Assembly: GCA_964568355.1 (NCBI GenBank)
Contig: CAZMRK010000269.1
Span: forward strand, 1-20,367
Source: JAJPJX01 sp964568355
Lineage (GTDB): Bacteria > Acidobacteriota > Terriglobia > Bryobacterales > Bryobacteraceae
Length of the DNA: 20,367 bases
Direction: 5' to 3'
Position 1 is the stretch's first letter. Every line of letters starts with the position of its first letter. Of the stretch, positions 14,813 to 20,367 are shown one piece after another. The translations under genes were made by a program, and so were the position numbers. The notes under the pieces were generated by a model, which saw only the letters and a list, made by a program, of their open reading frames with translations, was not told the DNA's origin and made no database searches.

Positions 14813-16161
14813 TAAGTTCTCTCCAGTGAATTGGATATGGGTGGTATTTTGATGCGAAGCATGAACATGCGAAAGAGAAAGCTCGCCACAACGGCCAACA
14901 CTCCTCCCAGCATAACAGTGGTGCGAGCTCCCCAAGCGGCGGCGAGGGCCCCGGCCGCGAGGCTGCCGAACGGACCCAGGCCGACCACGGTCATGGAATA
15001 CATGGCCATGGTCCGGCCGCGATACTGGTCCGGGATCGCGGTCTGGATAAGGGTGTTGGCGGCAGCCATCTGGCGCATGACGCTGAAGCCGATCACCGGC
15101 ATGATGGCCAGCGAGATCCAGAAGGCGGGAGAAAGCGAAAACAGGATGAACCCCAGGCCGGTGGTGGCCGAGCTGAGGACGATCACTTTGACGAGCGCGG
15201 AGGCCTGGTCGTGACCGGCCAGGACCAGGGTGCCGACAACGGCGCCGATGCCCATGGCGCCCATGAGGTAGCCCAGGCCCTGGGAGCCGCGATGGAAGAT
15301 GGCGTCGGCGAAGAAGGGCATCAGGACCACTGCCGGCATCCCGGCAGTCGTGACCGCGGCCATCATCGCCAGCAGCCGCCGCACCAGAACATGGTGGTAG
15401 ACGTAGCGAAACCCATCCACCAGGTGCGCCCAGGGAGACTCCTGTTTAGGAGGCTGGAAAGGCGGCAGGCGCATGGCCAGCAGGCATCCGATCACCGCCA
15501 GGAAGCTGATGCCATTCAGCAGGAAACAGCTTCCTTCGCCCACCAGCGCGACCACCAGTCCGGCGAGGCCTGGACCAACCACGCGCGCCGAGTTGAAGAT
15601 GGCGGAGTTGAGCGAGATGGCGCACAACAGGTCCTCTTTGCCGGTCATCTGAATGATGAGCGATTGCCGGGCCGGCATATCGAAGGCGTTGATGCAGCCG
15701 AGCAGGGTAGCGAGCGCGAGCACGTGCCACACCTGGACCGTTCCGGTCAAGGTGAGCGCGGCCAGCAGGAGGGCCTGGATCATCGACAGGGTCTGGGTCA
15801 GCACGACCAGCCTGTGCCGCGAGAAACGATCGGCGGCAAGCCCGCCGAACGGTCCGAGGGCGAATACGGGAATCTGCGTGCAGAACCAGGCGGTGCCGAG
15901 GAGCAGGGAAGAGTGCGTCATGCGGTAGACCAGCCAGCTCTGGGCGACATTCTGCATCCAGGTGCCGATCAAGGAGACGATCTGCCCGGCGACAAAGAGC
16001 CGGAAATTGCGATGCCGGAGTGCGCGAAAGGTAAGGCGCGGACCACGCCGGAAACTCTCCGGCGGAACACCGGCCGAGGAAGCAAGATCGGAGGGGCTGG
16101 ACAGCTCCCGTAAGACCAGCGAAGTGTCGTCGCCATCCTGTTCGGGGGGCGGAGCCGCCAT
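14812..16161 (-). CDS. MFS transporter, EntS/MFS_3-type exporter
   Basis: This 449-residue major facilitator has a cytoplasmic N-tail of about 50 residues and then about twelve hydrophobic helices. Motif A is seen as G-G-L-A-A-D-R-F-S-R-H-R between helices 2 and 3. The early block R-N-F-R-L-F-V-A-G-Q-I-V-S-L-I-G-T-W-M-Q is typical of the MFS_3 group, which includes the enterobactin exporter EntS and macrolide-efflux-like proteins. The substrate cannot be told from sequence. It is the first gene of the long minus-strand run and has only 19 bases between its ATG and the start of a divergent micro-ORF, so its promoter must lie inside or beyond that ORF. It overlaps the peptidase gene by one base. 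Confidence 0.93.
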   Translation of the reverse strand: MAAPPPEQDGDDTSLVLRELSSPSDLASSAGVPPESFRRGPRLTFRALRHRNFRLFVAGQIVSLIGTWMQNVAQSWLVYRMTHSSLLLGTAWFCTQIPVFALGPFGGLAADRFSRHRLVVLTQTLSMIQALLLAALTLTGTVQVWHVLALATLLGCINAFDMPARQSLIIQMTGKEDLLCAISLNSAIFNSARVVGPGLAGLVVALVGEGSCFLLNGISFLAVIGCLLAMRLPPFQPPKQESPWAHLVDGFRYVYHHVLVRRLLAMMAAVTTAGMPAVVLMPFFADAIFHRGSQGLGYLMGAMGIGAVVGTLVLAGHDQASALVKVIVLSSATTGLGFILFSLSPAFWISLAIMPVIGFSVMRQMAAANTLIQTAIPDQYRGRTMAMYSMTVVGLGPFGSLAAGALAAAWGARTTVMLGGVLAVVASFLFRMFMLRIKIPPISNSLERT

Positions 16162-16180
16162 CGTTTGTTTTCAGGATACA

Positions 16181-16360
16181 ATGGAAGCTCGTCGATTCAT
16201 TCCTACACGGATGGGAGATTTTTCACACTTGGCTGAAGACAAACTTTACAAGGCAGAATATCTGGGGAGCGGGACGTTTCTGATCTCGAAGCCCAAGCGC
16301 AAACGGGCCAAGGCCCGGCAGAGCAAGCTGAGGAATCCGCAGCGCGGGGCGCGGAAATAG
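16181..16360 (+). CDS. Small basic hypothetical protein, 59 residues
   Basis: This micro-ORF starts at an ATG with AGGA 4 bases upstream. An in-frame ATG at 16211 would give 49 residues. The product has an acidic/aromatic middle and a strongly basic tail rich in Lys and Arg (about 38-59), which suggests nucleic-acid or ribosome contact; I do not recognise a family. It diverges from the MFS gene and stops one base before the stop of the facing micro-ORF. The same frame is open upstream through antisense MFS sequence, so coding is not certain. Confidence 0.45.
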   Translation: MEARRFIPTRMGDFSHLAEDKLYKAEYLGSGTFLISKPKRKRAKARQSKLRNPQRGARK

Positions 16361-16361
16361 C

Positions 16362-16490
16362 CTAGTCCCGGGAGGTGCGGCGTTCTCCTTCGAGAGCCCG
16401 GAACAGGGCTTCCAAAGCGGCTTTCTGCAAAACGAAAGCTGCCGCGAAACTCACGAGCAACGCTGCACCGACCATCACCAAGCCTGTCAT
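16362..16490 (-). CDS. Small single-helix membrane protein, 42 residues
   Basis: The ATG at 16490 has GGAG 9 bases upstream, a good ribosome site. The product begins with a hydrophobic helix (about 4-21) followed by an amphipathic, charged tail ending in R-R-T-S-R-D. It is too short for a family call, but the helix, start signal and position between genes favour a real gene over chance. The frame continues upstream to 16556, but that extension would overlap the dehydratase start on the other strand and puts polar residues before the helix. Confidence 0.5.
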   Translation of the reverse strand: MTGLVMVGAALLVSFAAAFVLQKAALEALFRALEGERRTSRD

Positions 16491-16529
16491 TCGGACCGTC
16501 TCCAACAATCCAGAAGCAATCCACCTGCC

Positions 16530-17849
16530 ATGCGTATTACGGACATGCGGCTTCATCCCATCGCCATTGCGGACCCGCCGCTCCGCAGCTCTTATGGACT
16601 ACACGCGCCCTTCGCGCTTCGCACCATCGTCGAGTTAAAAACCGATGACGGGCTGACCGGCATCAGCGAAACCTACGGAGGCGATGGACCGCTGGCCGGT
16701 CTGGAAGGCGTACGCGGCCGGGTGATCGGGATGGACCCGTTTCAACTCGCCTCTCTCTATCGGGATCTGGCCGCGGAGGCCGAACGACAGACCGCCGATG
16801 CACCGGGAGGCCGCACGCAGACCTATCTGGTGCCGGGGGAGAATCCGCTGGATCGCCATACGCGAACCTATACGGCCATCGAGATTGCCTGTCTCGATTT
16901 GATCGGGAAGGCGGTGGGCAAGCCCGTCTGCGATGTAATCGGAGGCCGGGTGCGCGATGCGGTGCCGTTTTCGGCGTACCTCTTCTACAAGCACGGCGGG
17001 GGCGGCGGCGTGGGAGATGACGCCCGCGAAGACGAGTACGGCGAGGTGCTCGACGCGCAGGCCGCGGTGCGCGAGTGCCGGCAAATGATCGCGAAGTACG
17101 GCTTCCACGAGATCAAGCTGAAAGGCGGAGTCCTCGATCCGGAAGTCGAGGTCGCCACGATTCGGGCGCTGCGTGAAGAATTCGGACCGTCTTATCCCCT
17201 GCGCATCGATCCCAACTGCGCCTGGTCGGTAGAGACGTCGGTGGAGGTGGGCCGGGCCTTGCGGGAAGAACTGGCCGATGGAGGCTACCTGGAAGACCCC
17301 TGCGCCACGCTGGAGGGCATGGGCGAGGTGCGGCGGAGATTGCTGGCGGAAGGCATCGATACGCCGCAGGGCAGCAACGTCGCGGTGACCTGCTTTGCCG
17401 ATGTGCCCCGGGCCGCGCGGCTCGACGCGGTGCAGATCGTTCTGTCGGATCCGCACTATTGGGGCGGCATGCGCCAGGTGCAATATCTGTCGCACCTCAG
17501 CGGAGTATTGGGGATGGGGCTGTCGATGCATTCCAACAGCCACCTGGGCGTGAGTTTGATGGCCATGACCCATGTGGCCGCCGCCTGCCCCAACCTGACC
17601 TTCGCCTGCGATACGCATTACCCCTGGCAGACCGAACGGGATGAAGTGGCGGAGGGCGGACGCATTCCGATCGCGGGTGGCGCGGTGCGCATCCCGGACA
17701 AGCCGGGGCTGGGCGTCAGTCTCGATTACGATCAACTGGCGCGCGGCCGCGAGCGCTACGAAAAGATTCCCTTCCGCAAGCGAGACGACGAAGCCGAGAT
17801 GCGTAAACACGTCGACCCGCAATGGAAGCGAATCCTGCCCCGCTGGTAG
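16530..17849 (+). CDS. gudD: Enolase-superfamily sugar-acid dehydratase, glucarate dehydratase type
   Basis: Glucarate dehydratases remove water from D-glucarate or L-idarate to give 5-keto-4-deoxyglucarate. The 439-residue protein has the full layout: capping domain (1-140) and barrel with K196-L-K198-G-G, metal ligands D227 (I-D-P-N), E255 (L-E-D-P) and N283 (S-N-V-A-V-T), then D307 (S-D-P-H-Y-W) and catalytic H334 (M-H-S-N-S-H). The KxK plus His-Asp pair is the glucarate dehydratase arrangement. A Gly-rich loop (155-162) after the capping domain is unusual. No sugar-acid transporter, aldolase or regulator lies nearby, so the exact substrate is open. The ribosome site is weak. It converges with the ankyrin gene 16 bases away. 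The gene symbol applies to the family, not a proven substrate. Confidence 0.88.
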   Translation: MRITDMRLHPIAIADPPLRSSYGLHAPFALRTIVELKTDDGLTGISETYGGDGPLAGLEGVRGRVIGMDPFQLASLYRDLAAEAERQTADAPGGRTQTYLVPGENPLDRHTRTYTAIEIACLDLIGKAVGKPVCDVIGGRVRDAVPFSAYLFYKHGGGGGVGDDAREDEYGEVLDAQAAVRECRQMIAKYGFHEIKLKGGVLDPEVEVATIRALREEFGPSYPLRIDPNCAWSVETSVEVGRALREELADGGYLEDPCATLEGMGEVRRRLLAEGIDTPQGSNVAVTCFADVPRAARLDAVQIVLSDPHYWGGMRQVQYLSHLSGVLGMGLSMHSNSHLGVSLMAMTHVAAACPNLTFACDTHYPWQTERDEVAEGGRIPIAGGAVRIPDKPGLGVSLDYDQLARGRERYEKIPFRKRDDEAEMRKHVDPQWKRILPRW

Positions 17850-17865
17850 GGTTGCGGAAGCCGGT

Positions 17866-18717
17866 TTATCTGGCGGCGAGGGCAGCCCGGAGGAAGGCGG
17901 CTACTTCCTCATGCTGGTTATGAACCGATAGCTCCAGCGCCGTCTGTCCCTGGCCGGTTTTGGCGGCGAGGTTCGCGCCGTGGCGGACCAGGGTTTTCAC
18001 GGCATCAAGGCGGCCAAAGGAGGCGGCGTAGTGAAGCGGGGTTGAGCCGCTTTCCGGATCGATTGCGTCGATCTCGGCTCGATGCGCGATCAACAGCTCC
18101 ACGACCTCTTGATTTCCACTCAGGGCTGCATCGTGTAGCGGCGTGGATCCGGCTTTATTGCGGAGCCTGGGATCGGCGCCATGCTCCAGCAGAAGGCGGG
18201 TCATCGGCGCATTGCCTTTGAGACAGGCGACGTCGAGGGCGCGGTTACCCTCCGGGCTGACGCCGTTGACATCCACACCCATACCTAAGAGCGTGGTCAC
18301 CAGACCGGCTTGCCCGTGCGCGGCTGCGGACTGGAGCGACCACGGATACTTTTCCGAGCCGGGAGGAGGAGCCTGGACGTTCTGGCGCGAAGAGAGCATT
18401 TTGCCCAGGGCCTGCCGGTTCATGTTGGGGCATTGCAGCATCCCGGCGAGGGGCGTCCGGCCCTGGTCGTCAGCCGCGTAGAGGTCGCCGCCCGCCTGCA
18501 CCAGGACCTCGGCTGCCTCTAGGCGGCAAGCGGAAGCCGCCTCATGCAGCGCGGTTCTCCCGTGGGCGCCCCGCACGGTCAGGCCGGCGTTATCGCCGGC
18601 CAGACTTTTGATCCTGGCGAGGTCTCCCCGCCGCACGGCTTCGAACAGCTCGGGCTCCTGCGCCAGGCAGGCGCCGGCCAAAACCGATAGCAGGGGAAAG
18701 CAAGGAAAGAGTCGCAT
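17866..18717 (-). CDS. Exported ankyrin-repeat protein
   Basis: This 283-residue protein starts with a signal peptide (hydrophobic 3-18, likely cut after C-L-A) and then consists almost wholly of ankyrin repeats. Clear copies are at about 51-80 (G-R-T-A-L-H-E-A-A), 84-96, 125-150, 155-182, 189-216 (G-S-T-P-L-H-D-A-A), 223-250 (G-S-T-P-L-H-Y-A-A) and 256-280. Ankyrin repeats bind other proteins; in the periplasm the partner is unknown. I chose the ATG at 18717, not the much longer open frame to 19188, because that would overlap the reductase gene and the signal peptide begins here. It follows the reductase by 14 bases, so they form an operon. Confidence 0.87.
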   Translation of the reverse strand: MRLFPCFPLLSVLAGACLAQEPELFEAVRRGDLARIKSLAGDNAGLTVRGAHGRTALHEAASACRLEAAEVLVQAGGDLYAADDQGRTPLAGMLQCPNMNRQALGKMLSSRQNVQAPPPGSEKYPWSLQSAAAHGQAGLVTTLLGMGVDVNGVSPEGNRALDVACLKGNAPMTRLLLEHGADPRLRNKAGSTPLHDAALSGNQEVVELLIAHRAEIDAIDPESGSTPLHYAASFGRLDAVKTLVRHGANLAAKTGQGQTALELSVHNQHEEVAAFLRAALAAR

Positions 18718-18731
18718 CCAATCAACACCGA

Positions 18732-19688
18732 TTATACGTCGCGGTGCGTGGCCGGGAGGCCGGCGTTCTCCACGTTGCGCTTCCAATCCTCCGTAGCCGG
18801 GCCTTTGATGCGGGCGGCGCGGGTTCGCAGCGAAGTCATCTGCTCCCCGGCCAGGGGGCGGAAGGACTGTGCGATGCGCACGTCGTCTTCGATTTGGCCG
18901 ATGGTGGTGCAGCCTACGGCAACACAGTGGACCGGAAGGCTGAGGACGTATTCGAGGCAGTCCCGCGCGCTGAGGGTCGAGAGCAGCTTGGCATTGGCGA
19001 ACGGCTTCATGGCCTGAATGCCGATGCCGCGCTCGACGGCGGTGGGCAGCACCAGCCTTTCGAAGCTCAGGTAGGCCGGGTCGGCGGCGTTCAGGGGCAT
19101 CAGAATGGAATCGTAGTGTGGATAGGCCTCGAGCATGGCCTGGTGGACATACGGGTCGTGGTGGCCGGTGAAGCCGAAGAAGCGGCACTTGCCGGCCTTC
19201 TTGGCGGCCTCGAAGGCTTCAATGGCGCCGCCCGGGCCGAAGATGCGGCCTACCTCTTCCTTTTCGTTGAGCGAGTGCATCTGCCAGAGATCGATGTAGT
19301 CGGTTTTGAGGCGCTTGAGGGAGAGATGCAGCTCTTCTTCGGCGCCCTGGCGGGTCCGTTTGGCGGACTTGGTGGTGAGGAAGACTTCCTTTCGCCATTG
19401 CGGGAGGACATCGCCATAGACCTCCTCCGAGCGGCCGTCCCAGTAGGCATGGGCGCAGTCAAAGTAATTGATGCCGAGTTCATAGGCGCGCCGGACGATT
19501 TTCCGGGCATCTTCCTTGTCCGGCAGGAGTGGAAACCGGCCGCCGGCCTGGCCGATGACGGTCAGTTTGACGCCGGTCTTGCCGAAGGTGCGGGTGGGAA
19601 TATCTCCGGCGCGGAGTTTGGCCGGCCGGGCAAAGGCAGCGCCGGGCAGACCGGCAAAGGCGCCACCGACGAAAATTCTGCGTTGCAT
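18732..19688 (-). CDS. Aldo/keto reductase with Tat-type signal
   Basis: This 318-residue protein belongs to the NADPH-dependent aldo/keto reductase family. The catalytic tetrad is visible: D77 (N-Y-F-D), Y82, K107 (T-T-K) and H138 (Q-M-H). The start is set at 19688 because AGGAGG lies about 7 bases upstream; an upstream start at 19709 would add seven residues and ignore that site. The N-terminus reads M-Q-R-R-I-F-V-G-G followed by a short hydrophobic stretch ending A-F-A, a twin-arginine-like export signal. Tat export would fit an enzyme that must fold with its cofactor before crossing the membrane. Substrate unknown. The leader contains two hairpins (19713-19728 and 19735-19757). Confidence 0.9.
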   Translation of the reverse strand: MQRRIFVGGAFAGLPGAAFARPAKLRAGDIPTRTFGKTGVKLTVIGQAGGRFPLLPDKEDARKIVRRAYELGINYFDCAHAYWDGRSEEVYGDVLPQWRKEVFLTTKSAKRTRQGAEEELHLSLKRLKTDYIDLWQMHSLNEKEEVGRIFGPGGAIEAFEAAKKAGKCRFFGFTGHHDPYVHQAMLEAYPHYDSILMPLNAADPAYLSFERLVLPTAVERGIGIQAMKPFANAKLLSTLSARDCLEYVLSLPVHCVAVGCTTIGQIEDDVRIAQSFRPLAGEQMTSLRTRAARIKGPATEDWKRNVENAGLPATHRDV

Positions 19689-19902
19689 CCTGGTCCTCCT
19701 GGGCGCCACGCACTGGCGCTGACGCCAGAATCCTGCTGGCTGCTATTGTATGCCAGCCGGCCGGAGGGTTGGGTTCTGGGAAATTCCCGATTCTGGTGAA
19801 CGAAAATGCCCGCGGCTCTTCAGGAAAAAGCCGCAAAATCTTAGAACATTCGCCGAAATCTACCGATGAGGAGGGGAAAGACAATATGGAGGATATCTGC
19901 GA
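19689..19902. promoter_or_regulatory. Divergent promoter region between reductase and TonB-domain genes
   Basis: The region holds several hairpins and dyads. CTGGCG/CGCCAG (19713-19718, 19723-19728) and GCTGGC/GCCAGC (19735-19740, 19752-19757) lie on the reductase side. GGGAA/TTCCC (19778-19788) is near the middle. GCGGCT/AGCCGC (19812-19817, 19829-19834) is on the TonB side. On the minus strand TACAAT (19750-19745) is a fair -10 box, but I see no matching -35. No promoter can be fixed for the plus strand. Confidence 0.35.
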
Positions 19903-19906
19903 GTGA
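19886..19906 (+). promoter_or_regulatory. Six-codon leader ORF overlapping the TonB-domain gene start
   Basis: ATG at 19886 opens a six-residue peptide (MEDICE) whose TGA overlaps the GTG start of the next gene as GTGA. GAGGAGG sits about 11 bases before the ATG. Such an arrangement can couple or tune translation of the downstream gene, but six codons can arise by chance. Confidence 0.25.
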
Positions 19907-20268
19907 CAGACTCATGCTGTAAAGCGTTCACACGGCTTGCGTTTGCAGGTGTGATCCTGCTTGGCACGGCGGCTTGGGGACAGGACGCGCGGCGGATCCC
20001 GGGCGCGGAGGCGATGGCCGCCGCCGTCAGCCGGCCGGCTCCGGAGATGCCGCCGGTCGCCAAGCAATTGAAGCTGCAAGGGGCGGTGGAGCTGGATGTG
20101 TTGATTGATGAGGCCGGTTCGGTGGAGAAAACGGACCTGGTGCGGGGCAATCCCGTGCTCGCCAAAGCGGCGCAGGACGGGGTCAAGAGATGGAAGTTCA
20201 AGCCGTTTAAAGACGGCGATAAGGCCACCAAGGTCATTACCACCTTGAGCTTCAATTTCAAGCAATAG
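19903..20268 (+). CDS. Secreted TonB C-terminal-domain protein without membrane anchor
   Basis: The 121-residue protein has a signal peptide (hydrophobic about 11-24, likely cut after A-W-G) and then almost directly a TonB C-terminal-like domain (about 45-121). The domain has A-K-Q-L-K-L-Q-G-A-V-E-L-D-V, D-E-A-G-S-V, W-K-F-K-P-F and a final L-S-F-N-F strand. It lacks the membrane anchor and the Pro/Gly linker of a working TonB, so after cleavage it would float free in the periplasm. The start is GTG with GGAGG about 10 bases upstream. A chemoreceptor gene begins 40 bases downstream on the same strand. Stand-alone domains of this sort occur in Acidobacteriota and Bacteroidota; their role is unclear and energy transduction is unlikely. 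Confidence 0.85.
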   Translation: MTDSCCKAFTRLAFAGVILLGTAAWGQDARRIPGAEAMAAAVSRPAPEMPPVAKQLKLQGAVELDVLIDEAGSVEKTDLVRGNPVLAKAAQDGVKRWKFKPFKDGDKATKVITTLSFNFKQ

Positions 20269-20308
20269 AACCGCCGGGCGGCTGCCCGTGTGGGCAGGGA
20301 GGAAGGAA

Positions 20309-20367
20309 ATGAAGATCGGGACAAAGCTGACGGCCGGCTTTTCGGCTGCAATGGCGCTCATGCTGGC
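20309..20367 (+). CDS. Start of a methyl-accepting chemotaxis protein, cut by window end
   Basis: Only the first 19 codons plus two bases are present. They read M-K-I-G-T-K-L-T-A-G-F followed by a hydrophobic run, the usual opening of a chemoreceptor's first membrane helix. A very strong purine-rich ribosome site (GGAGGAAGGAA) lies directly before the ATG. The identity rests on N-terminal resemblance alone. Proximity suggests co-transcription with the TonB-domain gene. Confidence 0.6.
   Translation, partial: MKIGTKLTAGFSAAMALML

Noticed and set aside
14813..14935. Upstream extension of the metallopeptidase frame to an ATG
   Set aside because: It overlaps the MFS gene and places a His/Ser-rich stretch before the signal peptide; the GTG in TAGTG with GGAG upstream is preferred.
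16635..17822. Minus-strand open frame of 395 codons opposite the dehydratase
   Set aside because: The dehydratase has every catalytic residue in order, so the opposite frame is a by-product.
18718..19188. Upstream extension of the ankyrin frame
   Set aside because: It would overlap the reductase gene for over 450 bases and bury the signal peptide; the ATG at 18717 fits better.
19866..19922. 18-codon plus-strand ORF across the TonB-domain start
   Set aside because: It has no ribosome site of its own and a random-looking basic peptide, and it overlaps a better-supported start.

Overview
The window is GC-rich, gene-dense bacterial chromosome with 22 well-supported coding regions, two of them cut by the window edges, plus two or three credible micro-ORFs. 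I see no tRNA, rRNA, CRISPR array, insertion sequence or prophage. Gene content and style suggest an Acidobacteriota genome, perhaps Solibacter/Bryobacter-like. The pointers are several TonB-domain proteins with Gly/Pro-rich linkers, a tonB-exbB-exbD-exbD-TPR cassette, an iron-sulfur type PurF, an enlarged SecF and an exported aldo/keto reductase. This placement is inference from protein style, not a database result.

Layout. (a) 1-2064, plus strand: the 3' end of purF, then a 237-bp intergenic region dense in dyad symmetries, then an unusual Gly-rich TonB-like protein. (b) 2080-16161, minus strand: fourteen consecutive genes. Read in transcription order from 16161 downward they are: MFS exporter, HExxH metallopeptidase, thioredoxin-fold protein, tgt, yajC, secD, secF, tonB, exbB, exbD, exbD, TPR lipoprotein, bifunctional rel, and a DUF971 protein. 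(c) 16181-16490: two micro-ORFs facing each other with one base between their stops. (d) 16530-17849, plus: a glucarate-dehydratase-family enolase with a complete catalytic set. (e) 17866-19688, minus: a Tat-type exported aldo/keto reductase and an exported ankyrin-repeat protein. (f) 19903-20367, plus: a signal-peptide-only TonB-domain protein followed by the start of a chemoreceptor gene.

How the genes fit together. tgt-yajC-secD-secF is the classic tRNA-modification/Sec-accessory order. SecDF and the ExbB/ExbD/TonB complex are both inner-membrane machines driven by proton motive force, and here they sit head to tail. The TPR lipoprotein gene is translationally coupled to the second exbD (TAATG overlap), so it is probably an accessory of that complex. 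The Rel and DUF971 genes follow after 91 bp and may have their own promoter.

The least explained parts are: the dyad-rich control region before the first tonB; GC-rich hairpins on both sides of exbB; a tandem-hairpin element before tgt that resembles a dispersed repeat; the convergent micro-ORF pair; the second Cys cluster of the DUF971 protein; and the secreted, unanchored TonB domain next to a chemoreceptor. I did not find a clearly new multi-gene system. The best candidates for something undescribed are the TonB/Exb/TPR cassette with its RNA structures and the TonB-domain/chemoreceptor pair.
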